The notes below the pieces were generated by a model. That model was not told the DNA's origin. It did not search any database and saw nothing but the letters and a program-made list of their open reading frames with translations. A program made the position numbers and the translations under genes. A stretch of 26,124 nucleotides of DNA from JAKAFX01 sp043196285 (GTDB taxonomy: Archaea > Thermoplasmatota > Thermoplasmata > Thermoplasmatales > Thermoplasmataceae): contig JBBYJL010000013.1 of the NCBI GenBank assembly GCA_043196285.1, forward strand, positions 1 through 26,124, in the 5' to 3' direction. This document shows positions 8,704-15,905 of this stretch, piece after piece; the stretch's first letter is position 1; each line of letters starts with the position of its first letter.

Positions 8704-8743
8704 TAACTAATTATTCTTACTTAGTGTTAGGTTAGGTGTTTGT

Positions 8744-9403
8744 ATGAGTGAATTAATTGATTTAAGTCATAATTTTGAAAAAAATATGCCTGTGCCTGAC
8801 TGGCCGGGGGAAAATCGACAGGAATTTGAACTAATAGAATACAGGGTGACTGTAAATACCGGTACGCAGAACAATCTTAGGATGAATCTGCATTGTGGAA
8901 CACATATAGATGCACCGTATCATTACTGGAAGCCTGGAATTTCTGTTGAGAAGTTGCCACTTAAGGACATGATGGGTAACTGTTACACCATAGATCTTCA
9001 TAAGGAAGCTTTGGAAGAAGTTACTGCAAAGGATTTAGAGCCTGTTGCAAGCAAAGTATCCAGAGGTGAAATGCTTTTTATCAATACGGGTTGGTACAAG
9101 AAATGGCCCACAAAAGAATATGAGACTTCATATCCTTATCTTTCGCTTGAGGCAGGAAAACTCATAACAAAGATGGGAGTATCAGTTCTAGGGCTTGACA
9201 CGCCAGGTCCTGATGCTCCGATAAGGAGTGGTAAGAGGCATGGAGATCCGTTGCACCTGGAATTGCTGTCAAAAGGAGTTCCGATAATTGAAAACCTTAA
9301 CAACCTTGACCCATTAAACGGGAAGAAGGTTCTGGTGTATGCTTTTCCTATTAAGATTGCCGGCTCAAGCGGGGCACCATCAAGAGTGGTAGCTTCAATT
9401 TAA
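8744..9403 (+). CDS. Cyclase-family metal-dependent hydrolase
   Basis: A 219-residue member of the cyclase superfamily (kynurenine formamidase and isatin hydrolase are relatives). The metal motif is HCGTHIDAPYHYW at 50-62, giving H50, H54, D56 and H60. LGLDTPGPDAP and a later HLELL supply the usual second-half His and acidic residues. These enzymes use Mn or Zn to hydrolyse amides or lactone-like rings. In this operon, with a sugar-acid-type dehydratase and an alcohol dehydrogenase, a lactonase or C-C/ester hydrolase role would fit, but that is inference. First gene of a four-gene operon: the SAF-domain gene follows after 15 bases. Confidence 0.88.
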   Translation: MSELIDLSHNFEKNMPVPDWPGENRQEFELIEYRVTVNTGTQNNLRMNLHCGTHIDAPYHYWKPGISVEKLPLKDMMGNCYTIDLHKEALEEVTAKDLEPVASKVSRGEMLFINTGWYKKWPTKEYETSYPYLSLEAGKLITKMGVSVLGLDTPGPDAPIRSGKRHGDPLHLELLSKGVPIIENLNNLDPLNGKKVLVYAFPIKIAGSSGAPSRVVASI

Positions 9404-9418
9404 TTAGGCAGTGATCAG

Positions 9419-9694
9419 TTGGATCAGAAAGTCATTTTGCTGTCGAAGAAAGACAACGTTGCAGTAGCTATAACCCCACTGCATAAAGGTGATACTATAC
9501 AACTCGATGGGATAAAAGTGCCTGTAGAGGAGAATATTGATTTCGGGCACAAAATTTCGCTGATAAATATAAAAAAGGGACAGGATATCATAAAATATGG
9601 TGAAATCATAGGACTTGCCACACAAGATATCCCTGCCGGGCGTCTCGTACATATTCATAATATAAAATCACTGAGGGCGGGTAAAAATGATTGA
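9419..9694 (+). CDS. UxaA-type dehydratase small subunit (SAF domain)
   Basis: 91 residues forming one SAF domain, the N-terminal module of altronate/galactarate dehydratases, here a separate protein. Seen: a basic Val-rich first strand, GHKISLINIKKGQDIIKYGEIIG (43-65) and the end motif AGRLVHIHNIKS (73-84). These are the family hallmarks, including the conserved His residues of the small domain. The start is TTG at 9419; GTGATC at 9411-9416 just upstream can pair with the 16S tail. The stop overlaps the ATG of the large subunit by eight bases, as expected for subunits made together. Similar splits are known for sulfolactate sulfo-lyase SuyA/SuyB and other UxaA relatives. Confidence 0.85.
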   Translation: MDQKVILLSKKDNVAVAITPLHKGDTIQLDGIKVPVEENIDFGHKISLINIKKGQDIIKYGEIIGLATQDIPAGRLVHIHNIKSLRAGKND

Positions 9695-10835
9695 AGTAAA
9701 TGGATATTGGAATCCGGACAAAAAAGCGGCCCCAAGGAACCACACTCTGATTCTGTCGTTGAATTCATTCTGTAACAACGCGGCACGGTCCATCCATAAT
9801 ATCGTTTCTCCCACTGTTCTGATTTCGCATCCTCATGGAAGAAACGAAATTGGAATCAACAAGGAAAGGTTGTGGAAATCACTTCTTGGAAACGCACTAA
9901 ATCCCAATGTATTCTCAGTCCTTGTTGTAGGATATGAAGAAAAGACAACGGGTGCATTTGTGGAAGAACTGAAGAAGAGATCAAAAAAGACTGTTGAAAG
10001 TGTGCTTGTTCTAAATGGTGGCACATTAAGTGCAATTCATGAGGGTTCCAGTAAGGCGGTCGATCTTGTTCAGGAAAGTTCTGAATATCAGAGACAACCA
10101 ATCCCACTATCGGAATTCAGCGTGGGACTTAAATGCGGCAGCAGCGATGCAACTTCAGGAATAGCTTCAAACCCTGCACTTGGAAAAGCAGTGGACAGGA
10201 TTATATCTCTAAAGGGCACTGCTATTTTTTCTGAAACTACAGAAATAATCGGCGCGGAACATATCCTCGCTAGAAGAGGGATAGACAAGAGTGTTGCGAG
10301 GGAAATCATGGAAGCTGCAAAGAGAAACGAGGATCTTGCAATCTCGCTGGGTGTGGATCTAATTGGAACAAATCCGGTGCCTGACAATATAAAAGGAGGT
10401 ATCAGTACTATAGAGGAAAAGTCCATAGCATCAATAATGAAATCCGGGTCTTCGCCGATTAATGGTGTTATTGATTATGCCACGCCTCCTCCCGGAAAGG
10501 GTCTTTATTTCATGGATTCACCGTCAGCGGCTACGGAAGTAATGACTGCCCTAACTGCAGCAGGTGCATCGGTGATATTGTTCACAACCGGTTCAGGGAA
10601 TCCTGTAGGGTCCCCAGTTGCTCCTGTGATAAAGATCACTGGAAATCCTCTTTCTATAGTGAAGATGAGGGATCACATAGATGTTGACGTTAGCGAGATC
10701 ATAAGTGAAGGAAAGTCAATAGACTTCGGTGGAGAGAAGATCTTCAATACTTTGTTAAAGGTACTTTCCGGGCGGCTGACCAGATCTGAGATACTTCATC
10801 ATGACGAATTCGCGCCTATACCGGTGGGCCTATGA
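9687..10835 (+). CDS. UxaA-type dehydratase large subunit
   Basis: 382 residues matching the catalytic part of the altronate/galactarate dehydratase family: GLKCGSSDATSGIASNPALG (147-166), FSETTEIIGAEHIL (181-194), NPVPDNIKGGISTIEEKS (229-246), DYATPPPGKGLYFMDSP (263-279) and TTGSGNPVGSPVAPVIKITGN (300-320). Enzymes of this family remove water (or sulfite) from a 2-hydroxy acid, usually with iron. Unusual: the N-terminal DGR-x-G-x-RN element is worn to PDKKAAPRN, the expected Cys after the first HxxG motif is Arg (HPHGRN, 48-53), and the usual FGC near 307 reads VGS. C150 remains. Substrate is thus uncertain and may not be altronate. It overlaps the alcohol dehydrogenase gene by four bases (ATGA). 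Confidence 0.85.
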   Translation: MIEVNGYWNPDKKAAPRNHTLILSLNSFCNNAARSIHNIVSPTVLISHPHGRNEIGINKERLWKSLLGNALNPNVFSVLVVGYEEKTTGAFVEELKKRSKKTVESVLVLNGGTLSAIHEGSSKAVDLVQESSEYQRQPIPLSEFSVGLKCGSSDATSGIASNPALGKAVDRIISLKGTAIFSETTEIIGAEHILARRGIDKSVAREIMEAAKRNEDLAISLGVDLIGTNPVPDNIKGGISTIEEKSIASIMKSGSSPINGVIDYATPPPGKGLYFMDSPSAATEVMTALTAAGASVILFTTGSGNPVGSPVAPVIKITGNPLSIVKMRDHIDVDVSEIISEGKSIDFGGEKIFNTLLKVLSGRLTRSEILHHDEFAPIPVGL

Positions 10836-11863
10836 CAACTAACCATTACATGGCCATAGTGGAATACGGCAAAAAACTCATGGAAACGACTTCAGAAATG
10901 AAACCATTGGCACGCGATTATGCAAGGGTGAGAATAAGGGCAAACGGGGTGTGTGCAACTGACGTCAAGCTTGTCGATGGAGTGGGTTTTCACCCTGATC
11001 TCCCTTTTGTTCCAGGGCACGAGCCAGCTGGACAGGTAGAGGAGGTAAATTCCGAGGCACCGAAATACAGGGATTATATTGGAAAGAGATTTGTTATCCA
11101 TCCACACATTACATGCGGCGAGTGTGAAAACTGCCTTTCTGGCAGGGAAAACGTGTGTCTTGCGGTTAAGGGCAGCCTCGGTATCTCTATCAATGGCGCT
11201 TTTTCAGAATATGTAGACGTACCCCTCGTAAATCTGATTCCTATTCCCGACGAAATGGATTTTTCATTCGCCGCCCTTGCAGGAGGAGTTGTTGCCGTTC
11301 CACTTCTAGCAATTCGAGGTCTTGGTGATCTTATCAACAGGGATGTGGTTGTGATTGGTGCGGGGGGATTGGCTATGGTCGCAATACAAATCCTCAAGAA
11401 TGCCGGATCTAACGTAATTGTTGTAGGCAGGAAAGATAAAAAACTTGATCTGGCAAAGGAATTAGGTGCCAGGTTTGTGATTAACAGTACTAATACAGAT
11501 TATGTGAAGGAAATAAGGGAATTTACCAATGGTATCGGTGCAGACTATGTTTTAGATCTCGCTGGCGATCCAAAAGAGGTCCCTGTTGCCATAAATTCTT
11601 TAAAAAGAGGGGGGACATTCTCCATTGTGGGATACTCTTCCTCAACGATCAACCTTGATTACAAGAAAATAGCACTGGACGCAATTAGAATTCAGGGATC
11701 TAGATCCTATACCAGAAACGATCTCAGAATTTCTATAGGTCTAATAAAAAACAAACTGGTAAAGCCAATCATATCGCACAAGCTTCCACTAACATCAGCC
11801 AATGAGGCTATATCAATAGTCAGGAGCGGGATTTCAATGGGCAGGGTTGTTCTGGAGTTTTGA
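10832..11863 (+). CDS. Zinc-dependent alcohol dehydrogenase (MDR family)
   Basis: 343 residues, medium-chain dehydrogenase. Catalytic zinc: C41 and H63-E64 (GHEPAG). Structural zinc: C95, C98, C101 and C109 in the CxxCxxC...C lobe. The Rossmann loop is VIGAGGLAMVA, and VGRKDKK after the next strand suggests NADP use or mixed specificity. It oxidises a secondary or polyol-type alcohol; threonine dehydrogenase, sorbitol dehydrogenase and sugar-acid dehydrogenases share this form. Last gene of the cyclase-SAF-UxaA operon; the ATG overlaps the previous stop and GGTGGG at 10822-10827 is its ribosome site. Probably oxidises the substrate or the dehydrated product of the pathway. Confidence 0.9.
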   Translation: MTTNHYMAIVEYGKKLMETTSEMKPLARDYARVRIRANGVCATDVKLVDGVGFHPDLPFVPGHEPAGQVEEVNSEAPKYRDYIGKRFVIHPHITCGECENCLSGRENVCLAVKGSLGISINGAFSEYVDVPLVNLIPIPDEMDFSFAALAGGVVAVPLLAIRGLGDLINRDVVVIGAGGLAMVAIQILKNAGSNVIVVGRKDKKLDLAKELGARFVINSTNTDYVKEIREFTNGIGADYVLDLAGDPKEVPVAINSLKRGGTFSIVGYSSSTINLDYKKIALDAIRIQGSRSYTRNDLRISIGLIKNKLVKPIISHKLPLTSANEAISIVRSGISMGRVVLEF

Positions 11864-11935
11864 AATTTTATTTTCCCGTGGGGAGGTTTATAATCAAAAT
11901 ATGATAACAAATTTTTTCGTAAATTAGAGCAATAC

Positions 11936-11946
11936 CTTAATTTAAG
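11936..11946 (+). promoter_or_regulatory. TATA-like box of the GntR gene
   Basis: CTTAATTTAAG, itself an inverted repeat, lies about 21-31 bases before the ATG at 11967. This fits a leaderless transcript. No GTATAC-type operator is seen in the 103 bases upstream of the gene, so autoregulation through that motif is not supported. Confidence 0.4.
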
Positions 11947-11966
11947 TATGCGGATTCATATCTATC

Positions 11967-12629
11967 ATGGTAGAAAGCACTAATCTTTCACGGATAGCGT
12001 ATGATCGTATCCTGAACAGCATTATCACTGGGAGGATAAAATTGGGATCTCCTGTTTCCCAGAATGCATTTTCGAAGATTCTTCCAATGAGCAGGACTCC
12101 CATAAGGGAGGCACTTTTTGCGCTGGAGCATCAGGGTTTGCTCGTAAAGGATGGCAACAAATACTTTGTGTCCTTCATATCAAAGGAGGATATCGTCCAG
12201 CTATATGAGGTGAGAAAAATTCTTGAAGGGAATGCTGCCAGGCTATGTGCTGAAAAGATCAACTCGAATCAGAGGAAATCGCTAGCATTCCTGATGCGAA
12301 CCATGAAGATGCAATCCGAATCAAGGGATGCTAAACCCGAGGATATTGCAAGTTTAAATGGCCACCTGCATGAAATGATTGCAGAAATTGCCGGTAATGC
12401 CTATCTCAAGAAATTCATAGATGAAACATTGTTGCAACTGAAAATAGTGCGGATAAGCCTTTTAGTCTCAATGGAAAGAAGATCAGAAGAATTTAAGGAT
12501 CACCAGCAGATCATTCAGGCGATTCTCGATAGCGATCCCAGAAGAGCGCAGGAAGCAATGGAAAAGCATGAAGAAGCTGTTCTTGATTTCGCAGAAAAGA
12601 CTGCTTTTAAAAAACTATATGTGGAATAA
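11967..12629 (+). CDS. GntR-family regulator with FCD ligand domain
   Basis: 220 residues. The N-terminal winged helix (about 7-70) has the GntR signature SRTPIREALFALEHQGLL at 42-59. The C-terminal all-helical FCD domain carries the metal/ligand residues N131-x3-H135, H179 and H201; the first is Asp in many relatives. FCD regulators respond to small organic acids, sugar acids or acyl-CoA esters, and many bind palindromes like TTGTATACAA. Sites of this kind precede most transcription units between 5.2 and 17 kb, so this protein is the obvious candidate regulator of the island. Whether it represses or activates is not clear: most sites lie just upstream of the TATA box. FCD regulators are mainly bacterial, so lateral origin is plausible. 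Confidence 0.92.
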   Translation: MVESTNLSRIAYDRILNSIITGRIKLGSPVSQNAFSKILPMSRTPIREALFALEHQGLLVKDGNKYFVSFISKEDIVQLYEVRKILEGNAARLCAEKINSNQRKSLAFLMRTMKMQSESRDAKPEDIASLNGHLHEMIAEIAGNAYLKKFIDETLLQLKIVRISLLVSMERRSEEFKDHQQIIQAILDSDPRRAQEAMEKHEEAVLDFAEKTAFKKLYVE

Positions 12630-12662
12630 ATATCTAAGCTATCCTCACAATAGCAGGGCGTT

Positions 12663-12743
12663 TCAAACTTCAAAGATTGCTGGTGGAATCTCCGTGGGCT
12701 TGAATTCTCCTCGACCAGAAGGTATTATATCTGCAACGATAAG
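12663..12743 (-). pseudogene. Possible transposase C-terminal tail remnant
   Basis: On the minus strand a 26-codon stretch ends in TGA and reads IIPSGRGEFKPTEIPPAIFEV. A Gly-Arg-rich turn followed by (T/K)P-x-EI resembles the very end of IS200/IS605 TnpB proteins. A TAG stops the frame just upstream, so only a fragment would remain. Weak evidence, based on a short motif, but it lies right beside a clear IS110 remnant. Confidence 0.25.
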
Positions 12744-12769
12744 CTACCTGATTTTAAGGGTGCAGACAC

Positions 12770-13273
12770 CTATATGAGATTAACGGGGGAGATCCAAGAG
12801 AGGTTGTTATTGACAGTTCGCTGATATGCTCTGGAGGCTGTTCCACTGGAACTCTTTCTCTCTTCCTCCCTCATGGTTGATAACCTCTTCCTGTATGGTT
12901 TACGATTCCTCATTATGGAGTATATATGATATAGAAGCTTTCTGCCAACAACAATGTATGCCTGTGTCGGTTTCTTTCCCTTTGCAATCTCACGGTTGAA
13001 TATGCCAAGGAATTCTTCATTCTTATGCGTCACTACTGATACAGCACACTCATGGACAGCGTTTGAAAGATATGGATTCCTTATTTTGGACATGCCGATT
13101 GCATGACTCTTTCCTCCGCTGCCTGCAATCATGGGAACCTTGCATCCGTATGACTGAAGCTTCAGTGCTGAATCGAACTGATCTGTCTCACCGATCTCGG
13201 AAACGATTGCAGCTGCATGCACAGTACCGATGCCCTTCATGCATGGATCAATATGCAATCCTACCACTATCAT
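12770..13273 (-). pseudogene. Truncated IS110-family transposase (C-terminal half)
   Basis: 167 codons matching the Transposase_20 part of IS110-family enzymes: KGIGTVHAAAIVSEIG with the helix-hairpin-helix pattern, FDSALKLQSYG, SGGKSHAIGMSKIRNPYL, and the closing helices RKLLYHIYSIMRNRKPY. The N-terminal DEDD catalytic domain (roughly the first 200 residues) is absent, and the frame is closed by TAG 16 codons before the first ATG. It is therefore a dead fragment of an insertion sequence. IS110 elements lack classical terminal inverted repeats, so the original ends cannot be found. It lies between the GntR gene and the minus-strand YCII/DRE-TIM pair. Confidence 0.85.
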
Positions 13274-13372
13274 TTCTCTCTGCTGGCTGACAGGAAATAT
13301 GTTCGCTTTCGCCCTCTATCATGCGAAAGATGACTTCCATCTCACACAAGTTAAAAATGGGTTATCTGAGGG

Positions 13373-13663
13373 TTAATCCTTTGGGATGATTGGTGGTTTT
13401 ACGAATCCGTTCCAGAAAATGCTCCAGCCCTTCAATATATATGTGGTCAGCCCATTGATGAAATAAGGGTCAGAAGAAGCCAAAGCCTTCACTTCTTCGA
13501 CTGATGCTGCTTCCCAAACCAGGAATGAACCCGTATTGTCGACTATACGTCCAGCAAGTTTGAGTTTCCCGGAATTCAGCATTTTCAAAAGGTACTCCCT
13601 GTGTATTTTCTTCATCTCGTCGGACGGACTCTTTACAAATGATGTTGTTTCCACTACATACAT
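13373..13663 (-). CDS. YCII-like domain protein
   Basis: 96 residues with the dimeric alpha/beta-barrel pattern of YCII and muconolactone-isomerase-like proteins: H21 in KKIHREYLLKML, SGKLKLAGRIVDNTG (31-45), a VEEVKALASSDPYFINGL stretch (55-72) with D65-P66. Proteins of this fold often act as small isomerases or lyases in breakdown pathways; this one's reaction is unknown. It lies 18 bases downstream of the DRE-TIM enzyme gene, with GGAAGTGA as a ribosome site in the gap, so the two are almost certainly co-transcribed under the operator at 14941. Confidence 0.75.
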   Translation of the reverse strand: MYVVETTSFVKSPSDEMKKIHREYLLKMLNSGKLKLAGRIVDNTGSFLVWEAASVEEVKALASSDPYFINGLTTYILKGWSIFWNGFVKPPIIPKD

Positions 13664-13681
13664 ATTTTTTTCACTTCCATA

Positions 13682-14902
13682 TTAGTTTTTGTCCATTAGT
13701 GCCCTGAGTTCCTCATCACTAATTGGACCTTTTCTTGCCAAAGCGATATTTTTGAGTTTTCTGAGTATAGCCAAAGCCTCTACCTCATCAAGTTTAATGC
13801 CGAATTTATCTGCTTTGTAATAAATTGTGTCGATGCCACTCTTCTTTCCATTAATTATTTCGACGTCTGAATGTCCTACAACCTCAGGGAGAAACGGGAA
13901 CATCTCAAGGGGCATGTTCATCTTTTCAAGTCTTCTCCACCAACTTGTAAGTATACCGGATTCCACAGAAAATATTCCATCACCAACTATCGGTTTCTGA
14001 GGCGGAAATCTCACTCCAGATCGTTCACGGGCGAGAACCGCCAATGATCTTAGCATCTTAGTATCTATCTTGGTTCCAATCCTATAGAGGTATCTAAGTG
14101 CCATTACACTTTCCTCAAGCGAAGCGTTTCCACTCCGCTCTCCGATTCCTGTGAGACTCACATGAATTGTTGAAGCGCCTCCAAGAACTGCAGAGATGGT
14201 ATTTGCAACAGCAAGTCCAAAATCATTGTGTGCATGTATCTCGACTGGTTTATTAGTTTTAGATTTTATCTTCTTAATAAAGAATGTCGTAGCCTGCGGA
14301 TTTAGTACACCGAATGTATCCGCAAGTGCAAAGGAGTCCATATGTCCTTCCTCGATAACCTGTCCAGCAATCTTCCAGAATGTATCAAAAGGTGCTCTCG
14401 TAGCATCAATAGTGAAGAATGTTACCCTTAGACCGTGTTCGTGGGCATATGATGTCGCCTCGACTGACAGCTTCACTGCTTTTTCTATATCCCATCCATA
14501 TGCATACTTAATGAGATGGTCGCTCGAGGGTATCTCCATGACAATCCCATCAACGTCTGCGGAAATTGCATTATCAACATCCTGCTTCATGCATCTTGCA
14601 AAAGCATATATCTTACTGCCCAGCCCTAAATGAGAAATTTCCTTAACCACCTTTGCATCCTCTGCAGATACGGATGGCATTCCGGCTTCTATTCGGTCAA
14701 CGCCTGAATCTGCCAGCATTGTTGCTATTTTGATCTTGTCGTCTCTCCTGAAGGTTATTCCAGCCTGCTGTTCACCATCTCTGAGCGTTACATCATGAAT
14801 TTCGATATTGTTTGGAAGATTCTCATTTCCAAGTACCTCACTGTCAAAATCATAAAAACTCACAAAGTGTTGATCGTCTTTGTGCTGATCTGTTGATACC
14901 AT
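13682..14902 (-). CDS. DRE-TIM metallolyase, isopropylmalate/homocitrate synthase-like
   Basis: 406 residues of the TIM-barrel family that joins acetyl-CoA to a 2-oxoacid (LeuA, NifV, citramalate synthase) or cleaves HMG-CoA. Motifs: HDVTLRDGEQ (36-45) with R41/D42/E44, DATRAPFDT (167-175), ADTFGVLNPQ (194-203), HAHNDFGLAVANTISAV (223-239) with metal ligands H223 and H225, and GERSGNASLEESVMAL (254-269). It stops near residue 400 and lacks the C-terminal allosteric domain of true LeuA. No leuB, leuC or leuD is nearby. Its promoter has the island's operator, so it probably serves the same catabolic or linked route. An N-terminal extension of about 30 residues precedes the barrel. Leaderless start at ATG 14902. 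Confidence 0.85.
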   Translation of the reverse strand: MVSTDQHKDDQHFVSFYDFDSEVLGNENLPNNIEIHDVTLRDGEQQAGITFRRDDKIKIATMLADSGVDRIEAGMPSVSAEDAKVVKEISHLGLGSKIYAFARCMKQDVDNAISADVDGIVMEIPSSDHLIKYAYGWDIEKAVKLSVEATSYAHEHGLRVTFFTIDATRAPFDTFWKIAGQVIEEGHMDSFALADTFGVLNPQATTFFIKKIKSKTNKPVEIHAHNDFGLAVANTISAVLGGASTIHVSLTGIGERSGNASLEESVMALRYLYRIGTKIDTKMLRSLAVLARERSGVRFPPQKPIVGDGIFSVESGILTSWWRRLEKMNMPLEMFPFLPEVVGHSDVEIINGKKSGIDTIYYKADKFGIKLDEVEALAILRKLKNIALARKGPISDEELRALMDKN

Positions 14903-14922
14903 TTTGAATTATCATTTATAGC

Positions 14923-14933
14923 TATTAAAATAT
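14923..14933 (-). promoter_or_regulatory. TATA-like box for the DRE-TIM/YCII operon
   Basis: Minus-strand TATTTTAATAG, 21-31 bases before the ATG at 14902. This is the right spacing for a leaderless archaeal transcript. Confidence 0.45.
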
Positions 14934-14940
14934 TTCCTCT

Positions 14941-14952
14941 ATTGTATACAGA
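14941..14952. promoter_or_regulatory. GTATAC-core operator before the DRE-TIM gene
   Basis: ATTGTATACAGA. Its GTATAC core begins 10 bases beyond the TATA box of the minus-strand operon, the same layout as at the transporter, ketopantoate reductase and cyclase promoters. It sits in the 77-base gap after the SDR gene stop. Confidence 0.52.
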
Positions 14953-14979
14953 ACACAAATGGTTTTAGCATCATTCAAT

Positions 14980-15750
14980 TTATTGCTTGTTTGGTATCCT
15001 CAGTAAGTTTGCTTTGTGAGAAATTATTTGACCGCTAATAGGTCCTGATTCCTCGCTGCTGAGGAACATTATTAAGGACATCATTTCCTGAGTAGTAAAA
15101 ACCTCGCCAGTCTTTACCGCCTGTTCAATCTGGGCTTGACTTCTTCCTTTGCTCCAAAGCTCTGTGAGTGTTGGTGGCGGTACAACAGAATTAATGGTGA
15201 TGTCCTTCTGCATATCCCGAACTTCCACACTTAATGACCTGGTAAATGATTCAAGAGCAGCCTTTGACGCAGCATAGTCAGAGTTGTTCTTCGCAGCATT
15301 TGAATTGACAGATGAAAAAAATATGATTCTACCGTATCCATTGCCTATCATATGTTCAAGAGCGTACTTTGCCGTTATCATTGGGCCATAAGTATTGATC
15401 CGGAAAAGTCTGTCAATCTGATCGGTATGCAGTTCGATGAATGGTTTTCTGTTGATTATGGAGGCTGTATAAATCAGTACGTCCATTTTCCTGAACAAGT
15501 TGATAAAATTAAGAACGGAACTTTTGACTGACGACTCATCTGTCACATCAGTGTAGAAAAACTCTGCCCTGATTGAATTGTTTCTCAACCTCTCCATTGT
15601 TTTCTTGCCGGTCTCTTCGTCAATGTCCAGTATACCAATGCTCGCTCCTCGAATTCCCAGCGCAAAACACACCTCGCTTCCTATTCCACTGGAACCACCA
15701 ACAACTGCTACATTTGAATGGCTAAAGTCGAATTTAATATTTGTATACAT
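14980..15750 (-). CDS. Short-chain dehydrogenase/reductase (classical SDR)
   Basis: 256 residues. Cofactor loop GGSSGIG at 18-24, D42 in GILDIDEE (NAD preference), N119 in FRINTYG, catalytic S146 or S147 in FFSSVNS, and Y159-x3-K163 in DYAASK. Oxidises or reduces a hydroxyl/keto group on a small metabolite; sugar, sugar-acid and 3-oxoacyl substrates all occur in this family. The reading frame begins ATG TAT ACA AAT, so a GTATAC palindrome overlaps the start codon itself. A TATA box (CTTTAAAATA on the minus strand, 15771-15780) lies about 21-30 bases upstream, implying a leaderless transcript that starts in or beside the operator. Confidence 0.88.
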   Translation of the reverse strand: MYTNIKFDFSHSNVAVVGGSSGIGSEVCFALGIRGASIGILDIDEETGKKTMERLRNNSIRAEFFYTDVTDESSVKSSVLNFINLFRKMDVLIYTASIINRKPFIELHTDQIDRLFRINTYGPMITAKYALEHMIGNGYGRIIFFSSVNSNAAKNNSDYAASKAALESFTRSLSVEVRDMQKDITINSVVPPPTLTELWSKGRSQAQIEQAVKTGEVFTTQEMMSLIMFLSSEESGPISGQIISHKANLLRIPNKQ

Positions 15751-15751
15751 A
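15740..15751. promoter_or_regulatory. GTATAC-core operator overlapping the SDR start codon
   Basis: TTTGTATACATA on the plus strand. Unlike the other sites it covers the start codon, and probably the transcription start, of the minus-strand SDR. A protein bound here would block initiation. Because it is partly coding, its conservation could also reflect the protein sequence. Confidence 0.42.
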
Positions 15752-15770
15752 CATAGGTAAATACATATAG

Positions 15771-15780
15771 TATTTTAAAG
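15771..15780 (-). promoter_or_regulatory. TATA-like box of the minus-strand SDR gene
   Basis: CTTTAAAATA on the minus strand, ending 20 bases before the ATG at 15750. The inverted repeat at 15781-15796 touches its upstream side, where the BRE would be. Confidence 0.45.
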
Positions 15781-15796
15781 GCTGTATCTTTACAGC
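15781..15796. promoter_or_regulatory. Inverted repeat GCTGTA-TCTT-TACAGC
   Basis: Perfect six-base arms around four bases, directly upstream of the TATA box of the minus-strand SDR and inside the divergent region shared with the dienoyl-CoA-reductase-like gene. The TGTA/TACA arms are those of the GTATAC-type sites but with four extra bases between. Possible operator of a related or different regulator. Confidence 0.35.
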
Positions 15797-15876
15797 AAAT
15801 GATCCAGAAGCTTTTTCAATTTTTAGTGGTGCGACAGGAAATAGCGATTGACCATTCGACTTTCCTACTTATCACG

Positions 15877-15883
15877 TTTATTA
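15877..15883 (+). promoter_or_regulatory. TATA-like box of the DECR-like gene
   Basis: TTTATTA, about 23-29 bases before the ATG at 15906. GAGG at 15897-15900 close to the ATG could also serve as a ribosome site if transcription starts earlier. Confidence 0.35.
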
Positions 15884-15905
15884 GTAAAAAAACAATGAGG
15901 TTCCA

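Noticed and set aside
12568..12777. 69-codon plus-strand frame after the GntR gene
   Set aside because: Starts inside the GntR gene in another frame and has no family features; the opposite strand better explains the sequence as a transposase-tail remnant.
13274..13372. Continuation of the IS110 transposase upstream
   Set aside because: The frame is closed by TAG and the other frames show no recognisable N-terminal DEDD domain.
14196..14633. 145-codon plus-strand frame
   Set aside because: Shadow of the DRE-TIM metallolyase gene on the other strand.
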